Shown: positions 13,713 to 21,821 of the stretch, in pieces | How positions within the stretch are numbered: the first letter of the stretch is position 1 | How the letters are laid out: every line of letters starts with the position of its first letter | Assembly: GCA_035691665.1 (NCBI GenBank) | Contig: DASSIS010000025.1 | Coordinates: 1 to 27,419 of the forward strand | Length of the DNA stretch: 27,419 nt | DNA from: DASUBN01 sp035691665 | Lineage (GTDB): Bacteria > Pseudomonadota > Gammaproteobacteria > Natronospirales > REEB76 | Direction: 5' to 3' | Translations under genes and position numbers: made by a program | Notes under the pieces: model-generated | Told to the model about the DNA's origin: nothing | What the model saw: only the letters and a program-made list of their open reading frames with translations | The model's database searches: none

Positions 13713-15236
13713 ATGGCCAAGGTCTCCGGACCGGACTTCTCCGCCGGCATCGCCGCCGCCACGCTCCAGGAGGGACAGCCCCTGCTGGGCCACGTGGGCA
13801 AGGATCCGGTGCTGCTCACGCGCCTCGGCGCAGAGTTCACCGCGGTGGGCGCGGTCTGCCCCCATTACCACGGGTCCCTGGACCAGGGTCTGGTGGTGGG
13901 CGAGACCGTGCGCTGTCCCCTGCATCACGCCTGTTTCAGCCTCAAGACCGGCGAAGTGCTGAGTGCCCCGGGCTTGGGTTCACTGTTGCGCTGGAAGGTG
14001 GAGCGCCAGGGCGACACGCTCATCGTCAAGGAGAAGCTCGCACACGTCATCCGCTCCGCGCGCCAGTCGCCGACCGGTGCCATTCCGCCTTCCTCGGTGC
14101 TGATCGTAGGCGGGGGCGCCGCCGGCGAGGCCGCCGCCACCGCCCTGCGCTTCCACGGCTACGAAGGGCCCGTCACCCTCATCAGTGCCGAGGCGGGCCT
14201 GCCGCCCGACCGGCCCAACCTCTCCAAGGACTACCTCGCCGGCACCGCCCCCAAGGAATGGGTACCGGTGCGCGCCGCCTCGCACTACGAGAAGCAGCGC
14301 ATCACCCTGGTGCCGGACACGCGCGTCGCCGCGCTCGATACGGCGAGACGCATGCTGCGCACCGCCGATGGGCGCGATTTCGGGTACGGGGCGCTGCTGC
14401 TCGCCACCGGCGCCGAACCAGTGCGCCTGCCGACGCCCGGCGCCGACCTGCCCCACGTCCACTATATCCGCACCCTGGCGGACTGCGAAGGCATCGTCCG
14501 AGGCATCGAAGCCGGTGCCAAGCGCGCGCTCGTGATCGGCGCGAGCTTCATCGGCCTCGAGGCGGCGGCCTCGCTCCGCACCCGCGGCCTCGAGGTCCAC
14601 GTGGTGGGGCCGGAATCGCGTCCGCTGGAGCGGGTGCTGGGACCGGAACTCGGCGACTTCGTACGCGGACTGCACGAGAAGCAGGGGGTGGTCTTCCACC
14701 TCGGGCGCACGGTCACTTCCATAGAAGCCCAGCGCGCCGTCTTGAGCGACGGCAGCGCTCTTCCGGCGGACCTGGTGGTGATCGGCGTGGGCGTGCGCCC
14801 CGTCACCGCCCTGGCCGAACAGGCAGGTCTCGCGTTGGACAAGGGTGTGCGCGTGGACGAATACCTCGCCACCAGCGCTCCGGGCGTCTGGGCGGCGGGA
14901 GACATCGCCCGCTGGCCCGACCGGCACACGGGCGGCGCCATCCGCGTGGAGCATTGGGTCGTGGCCCAGCGCCAGGGCCAGACCGCGGCGCGGAACATGC
15001 TGGGGCACCGCGAGCCTTACACGGCGGTGCCCTTCTTCTGGAGCCAGCACTACGACGTGGCCATCAACTACGTGGGCCATGCCGAGAGGTGGGACAAACT
15101 GGAACTGGATGGAGACCCGGCCAGGCTCGACTGCGCCGTCAGCTACCGGTTCGGTGGGAAGCTGCTGGCCCGGGCGACCGTCGGCCGCGACCAGGGGAGC
15201 CTCGAGACCGAGGCCGAGATGGAGCGCGACTCCTGA
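13713..15236 (+). CDS. Rieske-domain FAD/NAD(P) reductase (AIF-like)
   Basis: A 507-residue two-part redox protein. The N-terminal Rieske domain (about 8-108) has both cluster motifs: C49-x-H51 in AVCPHYHG and C68-x2-H71 in CPLHHACF, so a [2Fe-2S] centre is expected. A pyridine-nucleotide disulfide-type reductase follows: FAD motif VLIVGGGAAGEAAA (about 129-142), NAD(P) motif ALVIGASFIGLEAA (about 272-285), second FAD motif GVWAAGDIAR (391-400) and a C-terminal reductase domain. No CxxC disulfide is seen. It resembles AIF-like and ferredoxin reductases of oxygenase systems, but no oxygenase is nearby. It is monocistronic, with TAGACT near 13652 as a weak -10. Confidence 0.93.
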   Translation: MAKVSGPDFSAGIAAATLQEGQPLLGHVGKDPVLLTRLGAEFTAVGAVCPHYHGSLDQGLVVGETVRCPLHHACFSLKTGEVLSAPGLGSLLRWKVERQGDTLIVKEKLAHVIRSARQSPTGAIPPSSVLIVGGGAAGEAAATALRFHGYEGPVTLISAEAGLPPDRPNLSKDYLAGTAPKEWVPVRAASHYEKQRITLVPDTRVAALDTARRMLRTADGRDFGYGALLLATGAEPVRLPTPGADLPHVHYIRTLADCEGIVRGIEAGAKRALVIGASFIGLEAAASLRTRGLEVHVVGPESRPLERVLGPELGDFVRGLHEKQGVVFHLGRTVTSIEAQRAVLSDGSALPADLVVIGVGVRPVTALAEQAGLALDKGVRVDEYLATSAPGVWAAGDIARWPDRHTGGAIRVEHWVVAQRQGQTAARNMLGHREPYTAVPFFWSQHYDVAINYVGHAERWDKLELDGDPARLDCAVSYRFGGKLLARATVGRDQGSLETEAEMERDS

Positions 15237-15276
15237 CGGGTTGCAGCTTCCCGGCTGGCGCCCGGAGCTCCTAGGC

Positions 15277-15289
15277 TAGAATGCCTCCA
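15277..15289 (+). promoter_or_regulatory. -10 element implying leaderless SDR transcript
   Basis: TAGAAT (15277-15282) ends six bases before the ATG at 15289, which puts the expected transcription start at the start codon itself. No Shine-Dalgarno sequence lies in the gap and the -35 is poor, so support is moderate. Confidence 0.45.
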
Positions 15290-15960
15290 TGAAAATCATG
15301 ATCTTCGGCGCCTCCGGGATGGTGGGTCAGGGGGTGCTGCGCGAGTGCCTGCTGGCCGCGGACGTGCAGGCGGTGCTGCAGGTGGGCCGCAGCCCAGGCG
15401 CAAAACAGCACGCGAAGCTCAGGGAGCTCGTGCACCCGGACCTCTTCGACCTCAAGGCCGTGCGGGACCGGCTTGTAGGTTATGACGCCTGCTTCTTCTG
15501 CCTCGGCGTCTCCTCTGCCGGCATGAGCGAGGAGGATTACCGCCGCCTCACCTTCGAGCTCACCCTCGACATCGCCGAGCTCCTAGCCGAACTCAACCCA
15601 CGGATGGTCTTCACCTACGTCTCCGGTCAGGGCACCGACAGCACCGAGCGCGGCAAGCTCATGTGGGCCAGGGTGAAGGGCAAGACCGAGAACAAGCTGC
15701 TGCGCCTGCCCTTCAAGGCCGCCTACATGTTCCGCCCCGGCATCATCCAGCCGCTCCATGGGGCCCGCTCCAAGACCCGCTCCTACCGCCTCTTCTATCT
15801 CTTCGCCGCCCCCTTCCTGCCCCTGGCGCGCCGCTTCTGGCCGGACCAGGTGCTCAGCACCGAGCAGGTCGGCCGCGCCATGCTCACCGCCGTGCGCAAC
15901 GGCGCCCCCAAGAAGATCCTCGAGACCCCCGACATCCGCACCCTCGCGGGCGGACAGTAA
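15289..15960 (+). CDS. Atypical SDR / NAD(P)-binding epimerase-like protein
   Basis: A 223-residue Rossmann protein. The dinucleotide motif MIFGASGMVGQGVL is at about 4-17, FFCLGVSSAGMSEEDY at about 68-83 is the strand-4 region, and VFTYVSGQGTD at about 106-116 holds the position of the active-site serine/tyrosine. The canonical Tyr-x3-Lys of classical SDRs is not obvious, placing it among atypical SDRs (NmrA/HTATIP2-like). A hydrophobic C-terminal stretch (LFYLFAAPFLPLA) may touch the membrane. A TAGAAT -10 lies only six bases before the ATG and no ribosome site is present, suggesting a leaderless message. The substrate is unknown. Confidence 0.87.
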   Translation: MKIMIFGASGMVGQGVLRECLLAADVQAVLQVGRSPGAKQHAKLRELVHPDLFDLKAVRDRLVGYDACFFCLGVSSAGMSEEDYRRLTFELTLDIAELLAELNPRMVFTYVSGQGTDSTERGKLMWARVKGKTENKLLRLPFKAAYMFRPGIIQPLHGARSKTRSYRLFYLFAAPFLPLARRFWPDQVLSTEQVGRAMLTAVRNGAPKKILETPDIRTLAGGQ

Positions 15961-15987
15961 GCCCTATCCCCACGGGTTTGCCGGCGC

Positions 15988-16034
15988 TTGACCTCGGGGT
16001 TCGTGGTTGTTACTCTGTTTTTAAGAGTACTCTG
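15988..16034 (+). promoter_or_regulatory. Promoter and operator of membrane protein/wHTH operon
   Basis: TTGACC (15988-15993), a 17-base spacer and TACTCT (16011-16016) make a good sigma-70 promoter. TACTCTG recurs at 16028-16034, and AGAGTACTCT (16024-16033) is a perfect 10-bp palindrome. The -10 itself is also the inverted partner of AGAGTA at 16024. These repeats sit where a repressor would block transcription, and the operon's own winged-helix protein is the natural candidate. Confidence 0.75.
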
Positions 16035-16047
16035 AATAGAGGACCCC

Positions 16048-16644
16048 ATGCGTAGCGACCCGCAACAGGACCTGGCCTACATCCGCCAGGTGATGGAACA
16101 GACCCGCCGCTTCACCGTGATCAGCGGCAGCTACATGATCGTCTGGGGGGTGCTGATCAGCGCCGGCCTCGGCTTCGATCTCTGGGAGCTGCACACCGCA
16201 GCGCGCATCCCCGACGGCGACATCTGGCTCGGCCTCATCGTGGCGGGTTGGCTGCTGACCTTCTGGCTGCAGCGCCGCGAGGCCCGCTACGAACCCGTGG
16301 CGAGCTACGCCAGCCGCCTCATCGGCCAGATCTGGCTCGCCTGCGGCGTCGCCATGACCGTCGCCTTCACCGTCGGCGCCATGACGGGTGCCGTCCCGGG
16401 CTCCTCCGACGGCGGCCTCATGGCCCTGTTCGTGGGTATCGGGGTGTTCATGACCGGTGTGCTCACCGGCATGGCCTGGTTCCGGAACCTGGCGCTCGGC
16501 TGGCTGGCGGCGAGCATCGCCATGTTCGTGTGGCATGGCCAGGCGGCCATGTGGATCAGCATGGGCCTCTTGCTCGGGTGCTTCGTGGTACCCGGCGTGA
16601 TCCTGAACCTCCAGGCCAAGGCGCTGCGCAAGACCCAGCCGTGA
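16048..16644 (+). CDS. Multi-helix membrane protein, paired with wHTH regulator
   Basis: A 198-residue protein with a short hydrophilic N-terminus (RSDPQQDLAYIRQVMEQTRR) followed by about five or six hydrophobic helices. GAGG lies a few bases upstream of the ATG. Its stop overlaps the GTG start of the winged-helix regulator (16641-16644). Membrane proteins of this shape often accompany small one-domain regulators in stress or envelope loci. I recognise no specific family and no catalytic motif. Confidence 0.8.
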   Translation: MRSDPQQDLAYIRQVMEQTRRFTVISGSYMIVWGVLISAGLGFDLWELHTAARIPDGDIWLGLIVAGWLLTFWLQRREARYEPVASYASRLIGQIWLACGVAMTVAFTVGAMTGAVPGSSDGGLMALFVGIGVFMTGVLTGMAWFRNLALGWLAASIAMFVWHGQAAMWISMGLLLGCFVVPGVILNLQAKALRKTQP

Positions 16645-16943
16645 CCGATTTCGACTACCAGCAGCTCGACGACATCATCCACTCCCGCATCCGCCTCGCG
16701 GTCATGGCGGTGCTGGTGGGAGTGGAGCGCGCCGAGTTCACCTTCCTGCGGGACCAGGTGCGCGCCACCGACGGCAACCTGGGCACGCACCTGAAGAAGC
16801 TGGAAGACGCGGGTTACGTCAGCACCCACAAGCACTTCGTGGACCGCAAACCCGTGACCGACTATGCCCTGACCAAGCGGGGCCGCCAGGCCTTCAGCGT
16901 CTACCTGAAACGCCTCGAGGAATTGCTGCCGCCCCGCACCTGA
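16641..16943 (+). CDS. Winged-helix transcriptional regulator (HTH_34-like)
   Basis: A 100-residue one-domain regulator starting at GTG 16641 and overlapping the preceding stop by 4 bases. Features are DIIHSRIRLAVMAVLVGVER, the recognition segment DGNLGTHLKKLEDAGYVS and the wing FVDRKPVTDYALTKRGRQAF. This is the arrangement of the winged-helix family PF13601, related to MarR/PadR folds, which regulates from small operons with a membrane protein. The palindrome in the operon promoter is the probable binding site. No sensor domain is present, so the signal may come through the partner membrane protein. Confidence 0.87.
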   Translation: MTDFDYQQLDDIIHSRIRLAVMAVLVGVERAEFTFLRDQVRATDGNLGTHLKKLEDAGYVSTHKHFVDRKPVTDYALTKRGRQAFSVYLKRLEELLPPRT

Positions 16944-16993
16944 CCGCCTGCGTGTACGACACATCTTAGAAACCCAACCGAAAGGGAATTGCC

Positions 16994-17776
16994 ATGAAAA
17001 GTTCTGCCATCTTCCTCTTCTCCGCCACCGCGCTTTTCGCCGCACCGGCGTTCACCGATACCCTGGCGCTCGGCGACATGAGTCATGAGATCGAAGCCGC
17101 CTCCCACGCAGCCGACCTCGCCACGCTCGACAAACTGCAGCGATCCCTGCTGGCCGCCAGCAAGCAGGCCCCCACGGACAAGTACCTGGCGTACTACCTG
17201 GGCTACGCCGACTACTACCTGGCGGACTACTACGCCGACAGCGATGCCTCCAAGGCCACCGACTGCCTGCACGACGCGGAGTCGGCCCTGGAAGCGGCCG
17301 TGAAGCTGGACCCGGACTTCGCCGAAGCGGATGCGCTGCTCGGCAACAGCTACGGCTTCGAGATCGGCCTGCATCCCTACAAGGGCATGTGGCTGGGCGC
17401 CAAGTCCGCCAAGTACCTGGGCACCGCCATGTCGCTCTCCCCCCATGACCCGCGGGTACTGATGATGCAGGGCGTCAACGACTATTCGACCCCGGCTTCC
17501 TTCGGCGGCGACAAGAAGAAGGGCCTGCAGGAATACAGCCAGGCGCTGACCGAGTTCGGCAGCTACAAGGCGGCGGAGGCGGACGCCCCCACCTGGGGAC
17601 ATGCGGAAGCCTACGTGCTGCGGGGTGACGCGGAAGCCGATGCCAAGGACGACCAGGCCGCCGCGAAGGACTACCAGGCGGCGCTGGGGCTCGATCCCAA
17701 CTATAAGCTCGCGGCCCTCAAGCTCGGCAAGCTCACGGCCGCCGCGTCGCAACACGCCGCTCTCTCAACCAAATAA
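16994..17776 (+). CDS. Secreted TPR-repeat protein
   Basis: A 260-residue protein with a typical Sec signal peptide (MKSSAIFLFSATALFAAPAF, cleavage near residue 21). The rest is helical with TPR-like repeats: LAYYLGYADYYLADYYA, AESALEAAVKLDPDFAEADA, KYLGTAMSLSPHDPRVLMMQ, and AAKDYQAALGLDPNYKLAAL. It most resembles periplasmic TPR adaptor proteins; no enzyme motif is present. AAAGGG lies about seven bases before the ATG. It stands alone, 50 bases after the regulator, and is closed by a strong stem-loop, so it may share the upstream transcript or have its own promoter. Confidence 0.85.
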   Translation: MKSSAIFLFSATALFAAPAFTDTLALGDMSHEIEAASHAADLATLDKLQRSLLAASKQAPTDKYLAYYLGYADYYLADYYADSDASKATDCLHDAESALEAAVKLDPDFAEADALLGNSYGFEIGLHPYKGMWLGAKSAKYLGTAMSLSPHDPRVLMMQGVNDYSTPASFGGDKKKGLQEYSQALTEFGSYKAAEADAPTWGHAEAYVLRGDAEADAKDDQAAAKDYQAALGLDPNYKLAALKLGKLTAAASQHAALSTK

Positions 17777-17789
17777 GCATCCATCCGGC

Positions 17790-17821
17790 GGCAGGCGGCC
17801 TTAGGGAGCGGGCCGCCTGCC
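17790..17821 (+). terminator. Stem-loop after TPR gene
   Basis: GGCAGGCGGCC (17790-17800) and GGCCGCCTGCC (17811-17821) form a perfect 11-bp stem with a 10-base loop just after the TPR gene stop. No T-run follows, so it is a weak intrinsic terminator or an mRNA-stabilising 3' hairpin. Confidence 0.6.
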
Positions 17822-17839
17822 ACCCGCACGAGGGAACCC

Positions 17840-18499
17840 ATGGATACCCGATATCGGACTGCGTCGAGGAAGACCACTTATCTCGGCCTCGCCATCGCCC
17901 TCATGGGCATCTGGGCCTCCAGCCGCCTGCTGAGCGTGGTGTTCGGCGCAGAAACCATCTGGCTCGACTTCCTCAAAGAACTGGTGCGGCTCGGCCTGTG
18001 GGCGCTGCTGCTGTGGATGGTGGTAGCGAAGGAGCGCCTGCCGCTCCGCTCCATCGGCTGGGGCACCTCGCCGCTATGGAAATCCCTGGCCTGGGGCGTG
18101 GCGGGGTTCCTGCTCTCCGCCCTCGCCGGCGGCGTCGGGTTCCTGCTGGATGTCCCCCTGCATCTGCACTTCACCCTGCCCGGCGACGACACGCCGCTGT
18201 GGTTCGGCACCCTGATCGCCCTCGTAGCCGGGATCGTGGAAGAGACCTTCTTCCGCGGTTACGCCATGGAACGGATCAAAACACTCACCGGTAGCACGCT
18301 CCTCGCTTGGCTGCTGCCCTTGGGTGTGTTCGCCTCGCTCCACCTGTACTTGGGCTGGGCCGGCGTACTCAACGCCTTCTGCATGGGCCTCGTCATGGCG
18401 GCGCTCTATTGGTGGCGCCGCGACCTGCTCGGCAACATGATCTCCCACGCCCTCGTGGATCTCACTTTCGTGGTGCTGTTCCCCTGGCTGGCGCGCTGA
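17840..18499 (+). CDS. CPBP-family intramembrane glutamic protease
   Basis: A 219-residue protein with about six to eight membrane helices and the conserved CPBP (CAAX protease and bacteriocin-processing) motifs: EETFFRG with E134, E135 and R139, FASLHLYLG with H168, and NMISHALVD with H203. These form the intramembrane active site. Members process prenylated or membrane proteins, or serve bacteriocin immunity; no bacteriocin gene is nearby. GAGGGAA lies a few bases before the ATG. An ICMT-like methyltransferase lies 0.5 kb downstream. In eukaryotes CAAX protease and ICMT act in sequence, but a link here is only suggestive. Confidence 0.93.
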   Translation: MDTRYRTASRKTTYLGLAIALMGIWASSRLLSVVFGAETIWLDFLKELVRLGLWALLLWMVVAKERLPLRSIGWGTSPLWKSLAWGVAGFLLSALAGGVGFLLDVPLHLHFTLPGDDTPLWFGTLIALVAGIVEETFFRGYAMERIKTLTGSTLLAWLLPLGVFASLHLYLGWAGVLNAFCMGLVMAALYWWRRDLLGNMISHALVDLTFVVLFPWLAR

Positions 18500-18564
18500 A
18501 GCCGCATGGCAGCCGCGTCCGGGATGGGGTAGGGTCGTATGCCACCCCTTCGAGAGGAACCCGC

Positions 18565-18894
18565 GTGCAGATATCAGACATCCCCTTCGGGACCACCGAC
18601 TGGTCGGCCATCGCTCCCACCGAGCACAAGGGCGACCGGGGCATGGCCTATTGGCGTACCCGTGAATTCGGCTCCATCCGTGTGCGCATGGTGGAATACA
18701 CCCCAGGCTACGTGTCGGATCACTGGTGCCTGAAAGGCCACATCCTCCTCTGTCTCGAAGGCGAACTGCATACGAGACTCCATGACGGGCGGGAGTTCAT
18801 CCTGCGGCCCGGCGTGAGCTATCAGGTGGCGGATGGCGCCGAGGCTCACCGCTCCTCCGCACCCACGGGCGCGAAGCTCTTCATCGTGGATTGA
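18565..18894 (+). CDS. DHCW-type cupin-fold protein
   Basis: A 109-residue one-domain cupin starting at GTG 18565 with GAGAGGAA about five bases upstream. VSDHWCLKGHILLCLEGEL at about 51-69 matches the hallmark of the small bacterial family named for its Asp/His/Cys/Trp motif, and FILRPGVSYQVADGAEAHRS forms the second cupin strand pair. The His residues could bind a metal. Function is not established for the family. A -10-like TAGGGT lies about 25-30 bases upstream of the GTG, so it may have its own promoter. Confidence 0.87.
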   Translation: MQISDIPFGTTDWSAIAPTEHKGDRGMAYWRTREFGSIRVRMVEYTPGYVSDHWCLKGHILLCLEGELHTRLHDGREFILRPGVSYQVADGAEAHRSSAPTGAKLFIVD

Positions 18895-18982
18895 GCGCCC
18901 GGCAAGATTCGCTACATATCCCCTCTTCCGGGTGACGGCGGCGCAGGCTAAGATTCGCGCATCCTGATCCAGAGTAGTCCGC

Positions 18983-19489
18983 ATGAGCAGAACGGTCGCC
19001 GTCCTGGGTTCCATCGTGTTCCTGACCCTGGTGCTGGGGCTCGTGGTCATCTTCTGCCCCTACATCTTCTGCTACTGGCGCATCGCCCCGCCGTTCTTCG
19101 GCTTCTTCCCCTTCCGTATCCTCGGTCTGCTCATGGCCGCCGTGGGCTTGGCGATGCTGCTGGATTGCTATGTACATTTCGCCCTGCGCGGCCTCGGCAC
19201 CCCGGCGCCGGTGGCCCCGCCTCCCAACCTCGTGGTCTCGGGTCCCTACCGTTACGTGCGCAACCCCATGTACGTCGCCATCGTCGCTGCGGTCTGGGGC
19301 CAGGGCTTGTTCTTCGGCAACTGGCAGGTGATGCGCTACGGCCTCTACCTCTGGGTAGGCTTCTTCGCCTTCGTGGTGTTCTGGGAGGAGCGGGCACTGC
19401 ACCGGAAGTTCGGCCAGCGCTACCTGGAGTTCTGCGCCCAAGTCCCCCGCTGGATACCGCGACTGCGCCCCGCGCCGGCGAAGGACTGA
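18983..19489 (+). CDS. ICMT-like membrane methyltransferase
   Basis: A 168-residue protein with about four membrane helices and the ICMT/PEMT signature: SGPYRYVRNPMYVA at about 87-100, and later EERALHRKFGQRYLEFC followed by VPRWIP at about 154-159. These motifs bind SAM in isoprenylcysteine carboxyl methyltransferase relatives. Bacterial members are widespread and mostly uncharacterised; substrates may be lipids or isoprenoid-linked molecules. The leader contains AAGATTCGC twice (about 18904 and 18951), the second within a possible -10 (TAAGATT). A strong terminator follows the stop. Confidence 0.9.
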   Translation: MSRTVAVLGSIVFLTLVLGLVVIFCPYIFCYWRIAPPFFGFFPFRILGLLMAAVGLAMLLDCYVHFALRGLGTPAPVAPPPNLVVSGPYRYVRNPMYVAIVAAVWGQGLFFGNWQVMRYGLYLWVGFFAFVVFWEERALHRKFGQRYLEFCAQVPRWIPRLRPAPAKD

Positions 19490-19495
19490 AAAAAG

Positions 19496-19517
19496 AAGCC
19501 CCGCGCCAGCGGGGTTT
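19496..19517. terminator. Bidirectional intrinsic terminator
   Basis: AAGCCCCGC (19496-19504), loop GCCA, GCGGGGTTT (19509-19517), preceded by an A-run (19489-19494) and followed by TCTC. It lies between the convergent ICMT-like gene and the lipoprotein gene, and has A- and T-rich flanks on both sides, so it can serve both. Confidence 0.85.
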
Positions 19518-19543
19518 CTCATAGGCGGGACCGGATGAGGCGG

Positions 19544-20071
19544 CTAACGCCTGCCTTCCAGCTGGTCGCGCACATCGCCGGCGATGTTGTCCACGATCTT
19601 CTCCGGCGAACTGAAGTTGTTCTTGGTGCCCTGGTCGGTGTGGCTGTAGACCACCTGCCCATCCGAGACCCTTAACACCCGCACGGTGAGCGCCGCCCGC
19701 TCCGGGCGGAAGGTCATGGGCGCCACCCGGTGGAAATCCTGCATCTCTCCGTTGAGTACGTAGTCCAGGCCCTGCTGCCGGCCGATGGCCAGCGCCATAT
19801 GGTCGCTCAGACCCCGGTCGGGCGCGATGCCGCGCTCCAGCGGCACGATCTTGAACACCTGGCCGCTCAGGGCCTGCAGCAGGATCTTGCCGGCGATGGC
19901 ACCGGAACCCGCGCAGTCCGGCTGCTTGGGCACGGTGCAATCCCGCAGCATGAATACGCCGACCAGGCTGCCATCCGGGATCACCGGAGCATGCAGCTGC
20001 ACCGGCACCTCGCCGCAGGCGACGAGCGACAGCGCCGCGAGGGAGACCAGCAGGGACGAGATCTTGTGCAT
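19544..20071 (-). CDS. Lipoprotein with LpoB/CsgG-like fold
   Basis: About 175 residues from the chosen start. MHKISSLLVSLAALSLVAC is a lipoprotein signal with lipobox LVAC; acidic and polar residues follow the Cys. The mature part has DYVLNGEMQDF, RAALTVRVLRVSDGQVVYS and KIVDNIAGDVRDQL, the strand-helix order seen in outer-membrane lipoproteins related to CsgG/LpoB/TolB-N domains. A longer reading frame begins at 20185, but the extension spoils the signal peptide. No ribosome site is seen before the chosen Met, so the start is less certain. It may be an accessory lipoprotein of envelope assembly; the partner is unknown. Confidence 0.75.
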   Translation of the reverse strand: MHKISSLLVSLAALSLVACGEVPVQLHAPVIPDGSLVGVFMLRDCTVPKQPDCAGSGAIAGKILLQALSGQVFKIVPLERGIAPDRGLSDHMALAIGRQQGLDYVLNGEMQDFHRVAPMTFRPERAALTVRVLRVSDGQVVYSHTDQGTKNNFSSPEKIVDNIAGDVRDQLEGRR

Positions 20072-20189
20072 AGAAATTAGGAGACCGGCGGCGTTCGGGC
20101 TTCTCATGTTGGGGCCGGGACCCATCCGGACCCCGTCGAAGGGCGCACATTCTAATGTGGTGCCCCGGCAGCTGCCAGCGCCCAAAAGG

Positions 20190-20212
20190 AAACCCCGCTA
20201 TACGCGGGGTTT
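20190..20212. terminator. Intrinsic terminator after exported methyltransferase
   Basis: AAACCCCGC (20190-20198), 5-base loop TATAC, GCGGGGTTT (20204-20212), with a T-run on the plus side and AAAAGGA on the other. It follows the minus-strand gene at 20237-20989 and precedes the lipoprotein gene, which must therefore have its own promoter. Confidence 0.8.
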
Positions 20213-20236
20213 TCTGCAGTCCATAGAAGCGGCCGA

Positions 20237-20989
20237 TCAGTGGGCTGGCTTACGGAAGCGGAAGATGAACTGGTCCGTCTTGCCGCGGATGGAGGGATCG
20301 AACACCGAGCTGGTGTGGGAGTCCGCAGGGTTCTTGAGGGCATCGCTAGATCCGTCGAACACGAAACCCGCGGCTTCCACTTCCTGCTTCACCACCGCCG
20401 GGTCGACGCGGTGCAGCTTCTCGGTGGCGCCGACGTCGCCGGCCTTGGCCACGTGGTCGATGACCACGAACACGCCGCCCGGCTTCAGGGCGTCGAACAC
20501 TTGCTTGTCGAACTTGGCCATGTCCACCGGACCCATGAACTTGTCGTGGTAGTCATGGTAGTTCTCGCAGGTGAACACCACGTCCACCTGCGCCGGCGAA
20601 CCCAAGGTCGCCGCGGGCTGGTGCAGGACGCTGACGTTGGTGTAAGGCGGCTGCTTGATCCGTTCCTCCCAATCGGCCACATCCTTGGCCATGTATTTGT
20701 CCATCTCGGTCGGCCACAGGGCGTATACGTGTCCCTTGTCGCCCACGATGCCACTGAAGATCCGGGTCCAATAGCCCTTGGCCGGCACCAGTTCCAGCAC
20801 TGCATCGCCAGGCTTCACGCCGGCGAAGGTCACGACCGCCGCCGCCTGACGGCGGGCGTCGTCGGCCGAATCGTCCTTGCGGGCAGGAGCGTTCAAGGCG
20901 GTCGTCACATAAGCAGGGGTCGAATCGGCGGCCGAAACCGCGAACGGCGCCGTGAGCGCCAAGAGAGCGGCGAGCAAGCTGAGACGCAT
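20237..20989 (-). CDS. Exported COG4798-type methyltransferase-like protein (paralogue 1)
   Basis: A 250-residue protein with a Sec signal peptide (MRLSLLAALLALTAPFAVSA) and GGAGGG seven to eight bases before the start. The mature part has a Rossmann-type methyltransferase order: VLELVPAKGYWTRIF in place of motif I (VLDxGxGxG), VDVVFTCENYHDYHDKFMGP, DALKPGGVFVVIDHV, then GFVFDGSSDALKN. This matches the predicted methyltransferases of COG4798, many of which carry signal peptides although SAM is not known in the periplasm. It is a clear paralogue of the gene at 26448-27218. It is monocistronic, closed by a terminator. Binding of SAM or of another ligand is untested. Confidence 0.88.
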   Translation of the reverse strand: MRLSLLAALLALTAPFAVSAADSTPAYVTTALNAPARKDDSADDARRQAAAVVTFAGVKPGDAVLELVPAKGYWTRIFSGIVGDKGHVYALWPTEMDKYMAKDVADWEERIKQPPYTNVSVLHQPAATLGSPAQVDVVFTCENYHDYHDKFMGPVDMAKFDKQVFDALKPGGVFVVIDHVAKAGDVGATEKLHRVDPAVVKQEVEAAGFVFDGSSDALKNPADSHTSSVFDPSIRGKTDQFIFRFRKPAH

Positions 20990-21275
20990 GGGATTTCCCT
21001 CCGTTTGGAAGACTCGGATTCTAACCATAGACCCAGCCAGGGCTTGTGAAATTTCATGGAGCAGCGGATTCCCGCCTGGCTTCTCCCCTGGGGTCTCGGG
21101 CCTGGCCCGCCCATCAGCTGACGGATGGCACCGCCGCCAAGCCACTGATTCCGGTTGGGATTACATCCCAGTAAGGTTTTGGCCTACATAAAATTGTCTC
21201 GGTTCCACTACATAATTCCCCTTAATAGGTAAAATGCGCCGCGGCCCAAAAAGCCCAAATCCAGGAAACCGGACC
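20990..21275. other. Divergent intergenic region
   Basis: This 286-base space separates the exported methyltransferase from the hemerythrin gene and contains no gene. TGGGAT (21156-21161) and ATCCCA (21165-21170) form a 6-bp-arm hairpin or operator with a 3-base gap. TAAAAT (21230-21235) is the best -10 for the hemerythrin gene. From 21170 to 21235 the sequence is AT-rich, as expected of promoter DNA. No convincing -35 is found. Confidence 0.45.
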
Positions 21276-21779
21276 ATGTTGGAAAAGCTCTTCCGCAAAC
21301 AGACCCCGAAAGCCGAAGCCCCCAAGCTGGGCCAGGCCCCGGCCCGGGACCTCCCTTATGAGCCGGGACTCGTCGCTGCCTTCACCCAACAGCACCGCGA
21401 CCTCGTGATGTTGCTGCTGAAGGCCAACAGTGCCGCCCAGCAGGACCGCTACGAGGAAGTGAAGGACGCCCTGGAACGTTTCAAGAACGGCCTCAACGAG
21501 CACCTGACCCAGGAGAACCTCAAGCTCCACCCCTACATCGGCGCCCACCTCAAGGGCGAGAACAGCAAGGACGTGCTGCGCGACATGCGCCACAACAGCG
21601 CGCGCATCCAGGGGGCGGTGGATGGTCTCATCAGCCACTACTTGGGCTACCCCGTGAGCGGGGTGAACGTGGAGCGCTTCGAGATGGAGATCGCGGGCGT
21701 GATCGAGGAGTTCAGCCAGGAGCTGGAGACCGAGGAAGCCTCCTTCTATACCCTCTACCAGTCACCGGGTTCCTACTGA
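21276..21779 (+). CDS. Hemerythrin-domain protein
   Basis: A 167-residue helical protein. After a polar leader (about 1-30), the hemerythrin-type four-helix bundle provides candidate iron ligands H40 (QQHRDL), H76 and E80 (NEHLTQEN), H85 and H91 (LHPYIGAHL), H106 and the E153/E154 pair (ETEEASFY). It probably binds a di-iron centre and senses or buffers oxygen, NO or iron. The ATG at 21276 is preferred over 21234 because AGGAAA lies closer to it. It is monocistronic with no neighbour of related function. Confidence 0.87.
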   Translation: MLEKLFRKQTPKAEAPKLGQAPARDLPYEPGLVAAFTQQHRDLVMLLLKANSAAQQDRYEEVKDALERFKNGLNEHLTQENLKLHPYIGAHLKGENSKDVLRDMRHNSARIQGAVDGLISHYLGYPVSGVNVERFEMEIAGVIEEFSQELETEEASFYTLYQSPGSY

Positions 21780-21821
21780 ACCCAATCCGCCCAGGCACCG
21801 TCGCATCCTGCGGTCAGGAGC

